Shown here one piece after another: positions 11,707 through 22,718 of a stretch of 64,000 nucleotides of DNA; position 1 is the stretch's first letter; each line of letters opens with the position of its first letter. Below the pieces are notes generated by a model. That model ran no database searches. It was not told the origin of the DNA and worked only from the letters and a program-made list of their open reading frames with translations. The DNA is from Cladophialophora immunda (Eukaryota > Ascomycota > Eurotiomycetes > Chaetothyriales > Herpotrichiellaceae): the NCBI RefSeq assembly GCF_000835495.1, contig NW_015622541.1:4960001-5024000 (forward strand). The letters are read 5' to 3'. A program made the position numbers and the translations under genes.

Positions 11707-12470
11707 TCACGAGAACAGGTATGCTACGGCGGGAGCCAGCAGGGTGCCCACAAGGGACCACTCCAGAGTCATGACACCAAAGCTCGAGGAAGCGGCGTTG
11801 CTTGTCGACTGGGCCGAGGCGGCGGTGTTGGTCGTCGAGGCTGCAGCAGTCGTGGTGGTCGCGGTCGTAGTCGCGGAGTTGGTGGCAGACGAGGAGCCCG
11901 AGGCGCTGGAGCTCGAGGATGAGCCGGAAGAGCTGCTGCTGGCGTTGGAGCTGGCGCCGGCGTTGTCCACGTTGGCGACGATGACGCCCCCGAAGACGCT
12001 GGACGGGATTTGGCCCGACTGGCCGCTGGCGGCTTTTTGGTAGGCGGCAAGAGTGTTGCCATTCGATCTGTACAGCGGTCAGCAGCAGCAGCGTCGGGGG
12101 GGAATGAGATCTTGTCTTACGGCGGGTTAATGACCATGGCCATTCCTGCGGCACAGTGCCCGACCTGGCCACAGTACAGCCATAATGGGTCGGTGGAGTT
12201 CACTCTCATGGAGAACATCGTGCTCGCCTGGCCCGAGTTCGAGTTGATGACGCCAGAGTTGATGGCATTGCCCGAAACTGGTTGGCATGGGCTGTCGAAG
12301 GGGGATTGTGTGACGGTGTGGTCACCCGGGTAGAAGTGGAAGTTCACCGTGTCGCCGACCGCAGCCTTGACAGTGTCGGGAGAATATGTGAAGCCATTTT
12401 GGCCGACGTTGACGTCGAATGTTGCCGCAGATGCCAGGGCACCGAGGGAAAGGAGGGTGTAGCTGCGCAT
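11707..12470 (-). CDS. Secreted cupredoxin with Ser/Ala/Thr-rich stalk and GPI-type tail, 236 aa
   Basis: Exons 12470-12121 and 12067-11707 (52-bp spacing, phase 2) give 236 residues. The start at 12470 is chosen because a signal peptide follows at once (M-R-S-Y-T-L-L-S-L-G-A-L-A-S-A). The longer in-frame start at 12572 would add an unlikely His-rich stretch. The plastocyanin-like domain (about 18-125) has a full type-1 copper set: His in P-G-D-H-T-V, then Cys, His and Met in Y-C-G-Q-V-G-H-C-A-A-G-M. A low-complexity Ser/Thr/Ala stalk of about 70 residues is probably O-glycosylated. It ends in a hydrophobic C-terminus suitable for GPI attachment. Such fungal proteins sit in the wall or membrane; roles in copper handling or laccase-like redox chemistry are proposed only by analogy. 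Confidence 0.88.
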
Positions 12471-13258
12471 GATGCCGGGTACGTAGGAGGATAGAGAGGT
12501 TGGCGTTTCACGTAGGGTAGGATAGGCTTCGTCGTAGTGGTGCTGGTGGTGGTGGTGATGGGTTGAGGTCAAGGGGAGATGGAGGCTCGGAGGCGTCGCG
12601 ATATATAGCCTGGCTGGTCATATTCCCACTCGAGCGGCAACGTGCGGCTATTTCTCAGAGTGTTCAGTGTGATGTCGCCGCTGTCCAGACAGAGAGGAGG
12701 TTTGCCTACCACAATCTATTTTTGTTCCCATGGCCACGTATCGTGTACACGTACTTCAATACGACGTGGTTTGTGAGGGTAGAGGCCGGTCATCGCAACC
12801 ACACCCATACAGCGGGCGTTCCCCGGATTTTCAGCCTCTTTATTGACGACGACGGGCTCCCGCTGCTATTTTCAACCTCATCTGTCGTTGTGGCTGACGG
12901 GAGCTGACTGTCCAACCGGATGTGGGGGGGATGATGTGCACTGGGAGGGCGCCATGTCACATCGTATTGCGGGTGATTGGGTGCACAAGGAGGGGACGCC
13001 CTGGTGAAAGAAGAGTGACAAGCACGTTGACAGGGCGAGCACACTGGAGGTAACAGAGTGAAACTTGGTCAAATGATCAATATCATTACTGATTCAGTCT
13101 TGGGACTGAGTGCATCTCTCTACCATCCCATTTCTATGGAAGCTCCATACATTTGCCATGGTCTTGGCATGTTTGATTCCCCAAAGTGAAAATCGATTTC
13201 TACGAGCCCTCACATTCAGCAAAGTGTCCATCCCCTCCACCACACACCAAGTCCCCTC
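12471..13258. promoter_or_regulatory. Upstream region of the cupredoxin gene
   Basis: About 790 bp between two minus-strand genes. It should carry the cupredoxin promoter; a short TATATA stretch lies near 12601-12606 in the 5' flank. There is no other coding signal. Confidence 0.35.
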
Positions 13259-14927
13259 TCAGTTCCCTTTGTCTGCCTTGATCAACACAAATGCCTGCAT
13301 AATGGTGCTTGACTTCACAAGTCCCTCTGGAGTGCTGGTTCGCACACTGATGAGTGGTGTGATTCCGAGCCTGACTGTGGCTCCCATGGCTTCCAGCTGT
13401 TCAGGAGTGTGAACGTTCTTGAAAACATCCCTTGACTCCATCCAGTCTTTGCGATATTGCTGGCCCATTGCTGGAAAGTCAAACTTGTATTCTTCCGAGC
13501 CAGAGAACATCATTTGGGCAAGTTGGTGTGCCTTGATCATCAATTCGTACAAGTCATCCCAGTCCCGCGACGTCTTGGAGTGCATCATCGGCTTGAGGAC
13601 TCTCCAGATCTCGTTGCCACGCGTACGGGCAATGTTGTTGACAAAGTTCTGGAAGTTGGGATTGGTCTTGAGCTTCTGGACCTGAGCCGCCATGGTGGTG
13701 AGCAGTTGGTACTTGACCTGGGCGGGGGTACCTGCAAGCTCATGTCAGTACTGTTCAGGTGTCTAAATGAAAGGGCATCAAGCACTCACTCTGGTACATT
13801 TGATTCTTGCAGTTTTCGATGACTCGGTCCGCCTCTGGGTCGAATCCGGTGAAGCAGTCATGCTTGAGAATGGTCTTGATCATGAATTGGACAATGATCT
13901 TGTAGACCAGCAGATAGCGGGTAAATGGTGTCTGCATGAACTGGAACGCCGAAGTGGTGGATGCAGCTCTCATCAGTCTGTCCTTGACCTCTTGTGGCAT
14001 GCCGTTGTCCTTCTGGGTGCTGGGTGTGTTGACATGAGAGTATGCATATTTTTCTGCCATGTGGAGCACATCGGCAAACATCTGAGCAACCGCAGCAGGA
14101 ACCACGAGATGTGGCCCGGTGGCCATGGAGATGGGGTTGGGGAAAGCTGGCATTTGTGGTGGCTGCAGAGCAGTGCTGGGCATCCCTCGAGTGTGCATCC
14201 TGGCTGCCGACCCCAAAGCTGGAGTTCCACTGTTGCCTTTGTTAGGCCCCATGGGAGTGGACTTGATGGCCAGGTTGGTATTGTATGGTCTTGTTGGCTC
14301 AGGCGAACCGAACTCATTGACGTGGCCAGACTGTCGGAATGGGGTAGGTTGTGGGTGCTGCATCTGTGGACCTTGAGCTTGATTGACTGAGAGAGCAGAG
14401 AATTGCTGCGCCATGTTGTCATCGAAAGGAGAAGGTGTGTTTCCAGGCTGCTGTTGGAGAAGTCCAGGCATGGCAGGACGAGGCTGTGTGAATGTGATGG
14501 CATTTCCCGTGGCGAAGATCGGTGGTGGGGGAGGTGGAGGTGGCTGAAGATTCGGGTATGGGCCATACTGCTGGTTGCCTCCGAAACGGTTAGGCGTTGG
14601 TGTGGCATAATGTTGCTTGGGGTTGGAGATGGCCTCGCTCTGCGTCTTGATGGTCATCCGCTGTTTCTCGATTGTCTCCCGCAGCTTCGTCATCTCCGCC
14701 TCCTGAGCACTCAGCTTGCGCCGCAATGACGCGATCTCGGTGTCTTTGGCATTGGTCTCGGCCGCTGACATCGGTGTTGTTGCTCGGATGCGCATGGCAT
14801 TCTGGAGATCTTGCTGGGTTCTGGAGTAGTTGCGCTCAGACTGGTTCAGTCTGGTCTGCGCTTGCTCGATGATGGGAGATGTGACAGAGGCCGCAAGCGG
14901 CATGTCACGGCCAGAGTAAGAGGCCAT
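13259..14927 (-). CDS. Coiled-coil protein with proline/glutamine-rich middle, 536 aa, function unknown
   Basis: Exons 14927-13790 and 13731-13259 are joined in phase 1 by a 58-bp intron (GTGAGT...TTGCAG), giving 536 residues. Residues about 20-100 form a heptad-rich, charged coiled coil. A flexible Pro/Gln/Asn/Thr-rich stretch from about 110 to 280 includes an eight-proline run. The C-terminal half is folded-looking and helical, with tryptophan- and methionine-rich segments such as N-E-I-W-R-V-L-K-P-M-M. The start at 14927 is taken because the longer in-frame ATG at 15041 adds only Pro/Ser/His-rich sequence. I do not recognise the family. The architecture suggests a scaffold or RNA/cytoskeleton-associated protein, but this is only inference. 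The gene has about 3 kb of non-coding DNA upstream. Confidence 0.75.
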
Positions 14928-17900
14928 GTCGATCTGTTCAAAGGAGGAATGAGGGAGTAAAGGTCGGGTCGGAGAAGGTGAGGTCGGCTGGTGAGGTTTG
15001 AGGTGTGAAAAGTGAAAAGAAGTGAACAGGTCGAGAGGCAAGGTGAGGAGAAGAGTCGAGAAGTAGAGATTTCTTGCAACAATGTGCAGTGAAGTCTCTC
15101 TGGTCTGTACACCAGGAACGATCAGGTCTCTTGCTGCTGCCTGAGAACAAGACTGCTCAAAGAGCGATGTGATGTCGACGGCGGAGGTGAGATGACCGTG
15201 ATGAGAGGTTCAAGGTGATGACGGGAGACCCAGGCCAACAGCAACGAAGAGGAAGAAAGCGCCTACTCTGAAGGATCAGAAGAGCAACCTTTGTGAGAGA
15301 GAAAAGAAGAGACTGAAGGTGTGAAAGGTCAGTGGCCGCTTTTTATAACTTCTGATGCCAAGACCAACTGGACGACGTGGAAAGCTGCCAGATTGCCAAA
15401 CTGCCGCACAAATAATGATTTCTTGATGAGCCAGGGAAGTGCTTTTGGTCAAATGATGCCTTGTGATGCGTCTTTTGTGTTGGACAAGAGTCTCAGAAGG
15501 GCGATGAACAGGGTCAAAGAAAGAACAACAACCAGATGCTGAGAGGATGACAGAACAGAAAAATCCAGAGGGAGGAAGGGGGGTTTATATACCCTAGACC
15601 CCCCCAGAAGAACTGCACATGCTCGGGCAGCTGGACGTCAGTGACGACAACTTGTCACTTCACCGCAGGCCGAGCTCAGTCATTGTTGTCCGATGACATG
15701 TGTGTCCAAGGATTCATCGCGCTGTGAGGTGAATGCTGAGGCGGTGACACATGACAGCTGGCGACAGGGTGAATGAAGGTCGAGCTCCTGGAAGATATCA
15801 CACGGGGAGCGATCTCAACGGTGCATGTCACCCCAGGAGGCTTTGGAGTGCTTTGTGGTCGAACCCAGGGGCCTTCCGCACGGTGAAACACAGTATACGC
15901 CTTCCAGTTTGCTTGTTCAGCAAGCCGGCATGCAGAGTGTTATGACTCTGTCATTGTGAAGATCGCAGAATCCAGACATGGTGGGTGACACGTTTGTTTG
16001 CTGTGAAGCGAATCGAGCTCCGAGAAACTGGCATTGTCTCATGACCGTGCATTCCTAAAAGCACGATGTGGTCTTTCCCCCCTCTTTCCACGTCGTCCAG
16101 GATGGTGTGTACTCAAAGGTAGGGAGACAAGGGAAGAAACACAGGAGACGGCACAAAGACTTACCGGACAGCGTCCCTCTATTTATATACTCTGCGCATG
16201 GTCAGTCAAGGCTTTCATCTCAGGGGCATGTTCTGCAGACATTACATTTTGTTGTTGAGCATAAAATGCTCTGTCGACACTTGATCACGTCGGTGAGGGC
16301 TGACAAGCACACAACGGTGAGACGAAGATGCAGGGTGGCCTGCACGACCACCGCTGCGTCCTGTCTCAGCGTTGTGTGCTTGTCAGCCCCCAGAAGAAGA
16401 GAAGATAAAGAAAACGCAAGAAGATGAAGGTGTTGACGTCCACAGAGATGGGTGGTGGAAGAGGGGGTTGATGAAAGGAAGAAAGAAGAAGTTCGTCAGT
16501 AAGTGGTTCGGATTTTGGGTTGGACGTGACGAATTTTCGTGGGCTAGACCGATTGCGGGCGTGATTGACGCTCACCAGCCGCATTAACACGACAGATGAA
16601 TGCTTGGAGGGAGCAAAAGCGGCTCGGGGGCGCGGCTGAGGCAATAGGGGTGGGCAGGGACGAGGAGAGCAAGGGACACACAGGGGAGCAAGCCGCACGC
16701 GGCTGAGGGGGTTCATGTCTGCTGGCATTCTGGCATCCCTTAAACACACGCACGAAGATGGCCACTTCGATCTTCTCTGTTGGCCTTTTTGATCCTCTTT
16801 GACATCTCTCATGATCAGAAGCCCGACGCAAGACACCTTGGGAGCACACCGAGAGGCACAGTCGACCTCTGTTTTCGCTCTATGGTCTGGACCAAAGCAC
16901 CTCGTGCAAGAGGACGAGTACTCTCCTATCAAATGCGCAGTCGTCTCCTCATACTCACTGACAATCTAGAGAGCCTGTTGATGCATCCCTCCTCCCTCAA
17001 GAACTACCACCATCATAATATGGAGGACGATGCTTCCATCTGTGACTGCCACCGCCGTACCAAGACTACCTGCTTTCCTCCTGACTTGCTCGATATGCCC
17101 TCGTTTTCATGAACATAAGATCTCCAGCCTCGGAGCTGGCCTGGCCTTCCCTCGTCATCAAAGATGAAAAGCTTTCCTCAGACGCTACGCCCCTGTTGTT
17201 CCTCGTGGTTTTGTCTCATGAGCCGTCATACTGTGTTTGAACAGCGGGCAGAAAGAAGAGCAGGTTCAGAAAGCAGATCTTCTTCAGAACGCCACCTCAA
17301 ACCCAGGGCAGGTCGAGAGCTGAAGCTCAGTTACCTCCTTTATCTGCCGCACGACGGAGCATGATGTCAAGTTGGAAGAGAGACTGATTGTTCTGGATTG
17401 CATAAACATAAAGCTACAAAGTAGTGCGTACTTTTCCCAAAGAGCAAATCTATGCAGCAATGATCATTTCACAGCAAGCCATTACGACCACTCTTCAAAC
17501 ACCCATCGATAAATAGCCGATTCTGCAAAAACAGAATGTCCACCATCCAATTGGGGGTACCAAGCCTACCGCCTGAACTTGTTCCCGCAGACTTGTGGGC
17601 AGCAACATCTTAGAAGGGAATGAATGACCATTTGGGCTTCTATATCTCCATGGAAAGAGGAGCAGCAGTGTGGGACAGGGGACACCCTTCTTGTGATACG
17701 CTCTTCACACAGAGAGGAAGTTGCCAGGATATGGCCGGGGGATGTGCGCGTTGCCTCAAGAAACCACAGAATTCGAAGCTTGCGTTGTCGCCATGGCTGT
17801 GCGGGAGGGCTTGAATGTTCAATCCGTACAGAGACGCTCAAAATGATACCGGGAGTTGGGAAAGTTCCACATCAGTACGTGGCTGGAGAGCTGTTGTGGG

Positions 17901-18168
17901 CGTATGAACGCTCGCAAATAGAATCTCAACGATGGTGAAAAGCGTAGTAGTTCTAGCATTTCTTCGTCATCTCGACTGTCTGCTTGAGTGGTCTGCGGCT
18001 TGAAGGTCCATTTTCTACAAGCTTGTGAGATATCACGCAGCATGCAGTCGGTGTTGATAGAGAAAAGAATTATGCAGTCACTAGAACAGACGAAGTAGAA
18101 GTATTCATTGGGACTGGTTGCCAACGCGGGGATTTTCAGCCTGGCCATCTTCTGAATCAAGGAATCCT
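14928..18168. promoter_or_regulatory. 3.2-kb non-coding region upstream of the coiled-coil gene
   Basis: No family or convincing exon chain is visible on either strand over 3.2 kb, which is long for this gene-dense window. It contains a TATA-like run in the minus sense near 15586-15593 (TATATAAA reading on the minus strand), another TATATA on the plus strand near 16186, and the 93-bp hairpin listed separately. It may be a long regulated promoter with a 5' leader, or may hide a non-coding RNA. Confidence 0.35.
16297..16389. repeat. 93-bp hairpin-forming inverted repeat
   Basis: Perfect 20-bp arms at 16297-16316 (GGGCTGACAAGCACACAACG) and 16370-16389 are reverse complements. Inside them the two halves remain related (TGAGAC, then GATGCAG-GGTGG against GACGCAGCGGTGG), so the whole 93 bp folds into one imperfect hairpin with almost no loop. 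Half of the internal mismatches are C/T or G/A changes. It could be a foldback element or the precursor of a small RNA; nothing in the sequence decides this. Confidence 0.75.
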
Positions 18169-19333
18169 TCACAGCACCTTCTTCAGCCAATCCCATATTG
18201 CATGAGACATGGTCCCGTGCTCCAAGCCTGACTGGGCATCCAGCATGCAATCAATATGCACCTGCTGGGGACACTCGACGACTTCGACAGCCAGCCCAGC
18301 CTCCTTCAGCTTCTGGCAGAATTTCCTGATGTCGTCGTAAAACAGCTCGTGCGTCCCGGCCAACGCGAGAACGGAGCTAACGGGCGCCCCGGTCCACCAC
18401 TTCGAGTCGGCGCGGGCTGGATCGGAAAACTCGTTGCGGGCCTCCTCGGCAACGAGGTTGTTCACGAGTTCAGGGACGAGGGCCGCGGAGACGATGTCCT
18501 TGTCCTTGTTTTCGATCCAGGATGTGCTGCTGCCGACGGAGAGGTCGACCCAGGGCGAGACGAGCAGGGCGCCTTTCAGGGGAGTGTCGAGTTTGAGGGT
18601 TGGGATTCCGGCGTGGGAGTGCAGTGCTGCAGAGAGGATTCCCACGGTCAAGTTGCCGCCGGCAGAGTCGCCCCCGATGATGACCTGTCGGTCTTGTTAA
18701 CAGGGCTATTCTCATACATTCCTTTCATGAAGGACAAGAAGCCTCTCACATCTGAAGGCTTGCGGCCAGATTGCAGAACAGCTTTGAGAGCCTGCACAGC
18801 CTGTCGATACTGTGTCGGAAACCGATGTTGAGGCGATAGGCCTACATGGTGACAGGTCAATTATCGACATGTTTCGCTCATGGCATTGGTATGTTGTTCT
18901 TACCATACTCCACGAAGGCAATCGAGAACTTTTTGCCTTCCTTGGCCAGTCTTTGCTGCGTATCCACCCAGAAAGCAATATGCCCTGGCATGGCTGGAAG
19001 ACCGAGACCTCCGCCTAATGCCACGTCCAAACATCAGCTGCGCGAAGCAATGCCGTGGAAAAGGAGGAGGAGGCAGATACTAGGGTATGTTGGGGCTGTT
19101 TAGATACCATGGAAATATAGGATCACGCTTGGAGCAGAACTGTCCCCAATCCAATGGATTTTGGCCCCGTCGCTGTCGGGGACGTCTTCCGTCCTCACTG
19201 CTTGACCCAGCCTTGTGCTCTCGGACGTGACGGTGTCCTTGGTAGGCACCGAAACACTGAGTGCAGCTTCAAGAGAGCTCAGGCCGCCACGGAGCGCCTG
19301 GTTGCGTTCATCATGGGCTTGGGATCGAGACAT
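18169..19333 (-). CDS. Alpha/beta-hydrolase fold-3 esterase/lipase (HSL family), 314 aa
   Basis: Four exons, 19333-19108, 19014-18904, 18841-18750 and 18684-18169, join in consistent phases to 314 residues. The introns of 93, 62 and 65 bp fall so that each family motif is rebuilt: the oxyanion-hole Y-F-H-G-G-G-L across intron 1, E-Y-G-L-S-P-Q-H-R-F-P-T-Q across intron 2, and the nucleophile elbow G-G-D-S-A-G-G just after intron 3. The remaining catalytic residues are probably Asp in H-E-L-F-Y-D-D and His in Q-Q-V-H-I-D-C. Hormone-sensitive-lipase-like fungal esterases cut acyl or acetyl esters of small molecules, sterols or secondary metabolites. The substrate is unknown here. The 5' end is the least certain part: many relatives have about 60 more N-terminal residues, so an upstream exon is possible. 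Confidence 0.85.
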
Positions 19334-20039
19334 GTTGAGCTGGGCTGGGTATGTTAGATTTGGTTGTTTCTTGCAGGGTCAGAGGGTTGTCTCTAATTTC
19401 TTAAGTCCCAATTCTGGTAATTTGTCTCCAGAGATATATTCTCCAGCAGTCGGCATGGACGGAGATCTAGAGCATTATTCCGAGGAATTGATATCCCTGG
19501 AGGCGAGGCCAAGGACTGGGGAAGGTGGAGGGGGACATTTCCTTTTCCCGAGGTTCACAGGAGAAAGAAACCTAGTCCCCTCTTCCATCCGCCCAGCTTG
19601 ACAAGGTTTTGGCAAAGCACGCCCAAGCCTCGTCATTGACAGATCCTCGCGTGAACGTAGTGTCTAGGAGGAACAGGAAGAGGTACCTACCGAGCTACCT
19701 ACTAGGAGGTACTCTCGCCCCTCTTCTCTTTTTGATGAGCCACTCGCCGCTTTGCTCACCATCGGCTCACCTTCCGCTCCCTGAGCGTTCCCGGAGTTCT
19801 ACCTGAGCTTCTTAGGATTGTTTTCTTCCTTCGTCAACTGTGGCAATGGTCAATCTCCGCCCACTTCGTTCAAACGCCTAGTAATACAGACGAGTGAAAT
19901 GATGATTCAGGTATAACATTGCTGAGGATCTACTAGCCCTACCTCTTGCCGTCCTCACTTGGCCATGATGCAAGATGTGCATATATTGGAGAGGTGCGAT
20001 GCCTCTTCAGTCAGGTAGCTGATTGCATATCGCTCTACT
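19334..20039. other. Intergenic region between two minus-strand genes
   Basis: About 700 bp that should hold the esterase promoter and the 3' UTR of the carrier gene. A missing N-terminal exon of the esterase could lie here, but I find no clear candidate. Nothing else is seen. Confidence 0.3.
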
Positions 20040-21868
20040 TCACACTGTCCTCCGTCCACGCGTCTCAAAAGGCAACAAGAGACTCAACACGATCAACAAC
20101 CCAAACAACGCGCCACAAATGAACAATGGCGCCGTAGTTTCGACATTCGCATAACTTCCGACCAAGACACCCACGATGCCACCTACTCTGTTCAGGACCA
20201 CGCAGATAGCATATCCCGTCGCCCTGTGTGCCGCGGGGAGAATCTCGGGCGTGTACGCATATATCGTCCCATAGTAGATATTGCTAGCTGCCGAAATGGC
20301 ACAAGACACGCCCACGTTCTGCGCGGGAGTTTTGATCTGGGTATATCCAAACTGCAGTGCTGTCGTGATAGCAGCGCCGACGGCCAATGTGCCTCGTCGT
20401 CCGAAGTAGCGAGATTCGACGAGCGCGGCGGCGATGAGAGGCCCGAACAGTCCAGAAAGCTGATTGAGTGCGTAGTTGCGCCAGACCGTATCTGTCAGGG
20501 TGCAAAAGAGCGTATATGGTCAGTGAACACTTTCCTTCCGACAACGCGACGAACGCTTTGCGAGAACTCACAGTTACTATTTGACCCGACATCTGCTCCT
20601 CGAGATTTCAAATAGTAGGGCAAGAAAATGCCGAACAGTGGTGACACCGTCCCAATGACAGTCCAATTGGCGATGATCATGATTGTCGAATATGCAAGAC
20701 GTTTGGTTTGGAACAGCTGAGAGAAATGCTGTCGTAGCCGCAAGGCAGATAACACGCTCTTCTCGGTGTGCAGCACGCGGCCGATACTTTCCAACCTCTC
20801 CACTGTCAATGAGAAGGGTCGATTATGCTTTTGCGCAATCTTCGCAAGGTTGGCCACGACCTCGGCGTCACGGTTCTGTGAGATCAACCATTTCGGCGTC
20901 TGCGGCATACGGATGATCAGGACGCGAAGAGCGGCAGCGACAAGGACAACAGCGCCGCAAGTGAAATGGAGGTATCGCCAGCCCCAATTGTCTCCCCAAG
21001 TACACTCTGCTACCGTGGCATCGGGATCACAAGAGAAGTTACTCATGTATCCCCAGGCTAGAAACCCAGTGATCATGTAGCCAACCGCCCACCAGACGGC
21101 CATGAAGGTCACGAGCCAGTAGTGGCTTGCAGGGAGGAATTCGATCAAATTGGTCGCATCCAGAATGTAGTTACCACCAGCACCAGCCGAGTAGATGGCT
21201 ACCCTGTACCAAGGTTAGAGAGGCGTCAATATGATGCCGAGTTTCCAACCTACATAGCACAGAAGGAAATGTAACTCGGCATGGCACCGCCAATGAGCAC
21301 AAACAGTGCACATATGAATAGACTGCTGTTGAATGCTGTACGTCGACCGATGATGTCGGCACTGAAACCCCAAGCGGCAGCACCGACCAGCAGTCCGATT
21401 TGGGACGCCAGAGCGACGCCAGCAATGTGCTTGCTGGGATTGCCAAACTCCTGTGCAACGGCTGGCTGGGCAATAGATTGGCACACAATCAACAACTGAA
21501 AAGGAGAGGACGTCAGTAGTCTTCGATCATCTTGAGCCAGAAAGAGTTCCCACCGAGTCTACCGCGTATCCAAACCCATTCAAACAGAATAGCTTCCACT
21601 GCCAAGGGGTCATGCCAATTTCGTCGATCGCATTGTTTGTCAGTGCCATTTTCTTTGCCAAAACAGGGTCTATGGCACTGGTATCGTATATTTCCTTGCG
21701 CAGATCGATGCTGTCTTCATCTTGCTCAGATGAGTTAAGGTCATTCTCATCAGCACCGGGGCCCTTGACCTCAACAGCCACAAGGCCCGCATCTTGCGAA
21801 GGACGCGGTGGAGGCACTGGTATGGAAGACATGCTTTCGATGGATGGCAAAGCGAGACTATCGGACAA
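20040..21868 (-). CDS. MFS transporter, SVOP/sugar-transporter-like, 546 aa
   Basis: Four exons (21868-21554, 21495-21254, 21203-20572, 20491-20040) give 546 residues across introns of 58, 50 and 80 bp. A hydrophilic, Pro/Asp-rich N-terminus of about 85 residues precedes M-T-P-W-Q-W-K-L-F-C-L-N-G-F-G-Y-A-V-D-S, the TM1 entry motif of fungal SV2/SVOP-like carriers. TM2-TM3 carry G-F-S-A-D-I-I-G-R-R, the MFS loop 2-3 signature, and the matching loop after TM8 reads R-Y-F-G-R-R. The central cytosolic loop contains P-Q-T-P-K-W-L-I. About 12 membrane spans are present. Related proteins move organic acids, phosphate or small aromatic compounds; the substrate is open. The gene is divergent from a TauD-type dioxygenase with an 850-bp shared promoter region, which hints at a common substrate. 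Confidence 0.9.
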
Positions 21869-22718
21869 AATGGGCGTGGGAAGTGCCTTCGACTCCGCTC
21901 AGGCTGGTTCTGCCAATCTTCTTATACCACATCGTAGGCGCTGCATGATAAGTATTTGGTAACTGGACCATACCTTCATGCCCAGGCGCAATCACGTCTT
22001 GCCGAGAAAGATTGCGACAGAGATGAAGATTGGATCATTCACATACCTCTAAGCACGACGGGCATGGGGGCTAGGGTAGTAGATGGCGTCGCCGATCTCG
22101 CGCCAAGTTGCGCTCTCAGCCCATGACGAGTTGTACAAAGCAGCACAATGCATTTGATATAGATCTCCTGGGATTAGCTACGGCGCAGTAGCAGTAGCTC
22201 AACGCTTCAAACGCATGGGATGCCTCACCTAGTTAGAGATACGGGCACAGTTCTTCAATCCCAGAGTTCGGATGGACGTTCAAGGATGGATCAGGCCCTG
22301 GTAGTCCCTGCCGTGCCTCAGGCCAAATAGCATCCCAGTCGGAGGTGGGCCCCCGCATGAACACCACATTTCGTAAGCCTTTGAGATAGCACGTCAAGAA
22401 TGATAACGATTGCGAAGCACCCTCCTTCGTCTAATGAGACTTCGCACAACACCTCGAACCCTTGCTCATCTTATCCGGATATGGCGACATGTCGGTTGCC
22501 GCGGAAATCCGTTTCATGCAGGCATTTACCCATGGTGGATGCTTCCAGATACGCTCCTCTCCATACGAGGCTGGCGGGGAGATATGATGACATGACAAAT
22601 ACGTACCTCGGGGTATTTTGGGGATGAAGTACTTATTCGCTGGCCTTTGTCCTTTGCATTTACCTTGTCACTTCCTACTGGAATCTGAAAGGGCAAGCGA
22701 TCAAATCAACAAAAAACC
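21869..22718. promoter_or_regulatory. Shared promoter region of divergent MFS carrier and TauD dioxygenase
   Basis: 850 bp lie between the two divergent start codons. No ORF is supported. A pair of divergent genes for a carrier and an oxygenase is a common arrangement for small catabolic modules, so common regulators may bind here, but I cannot point to a specific site. Confidence 0.4.

Noticed and set aside
12471..12572. Longer His-rich start for the cupredoxin
   Set aside because: It would bury the obvious signal peptide 34 residues inside the protein.
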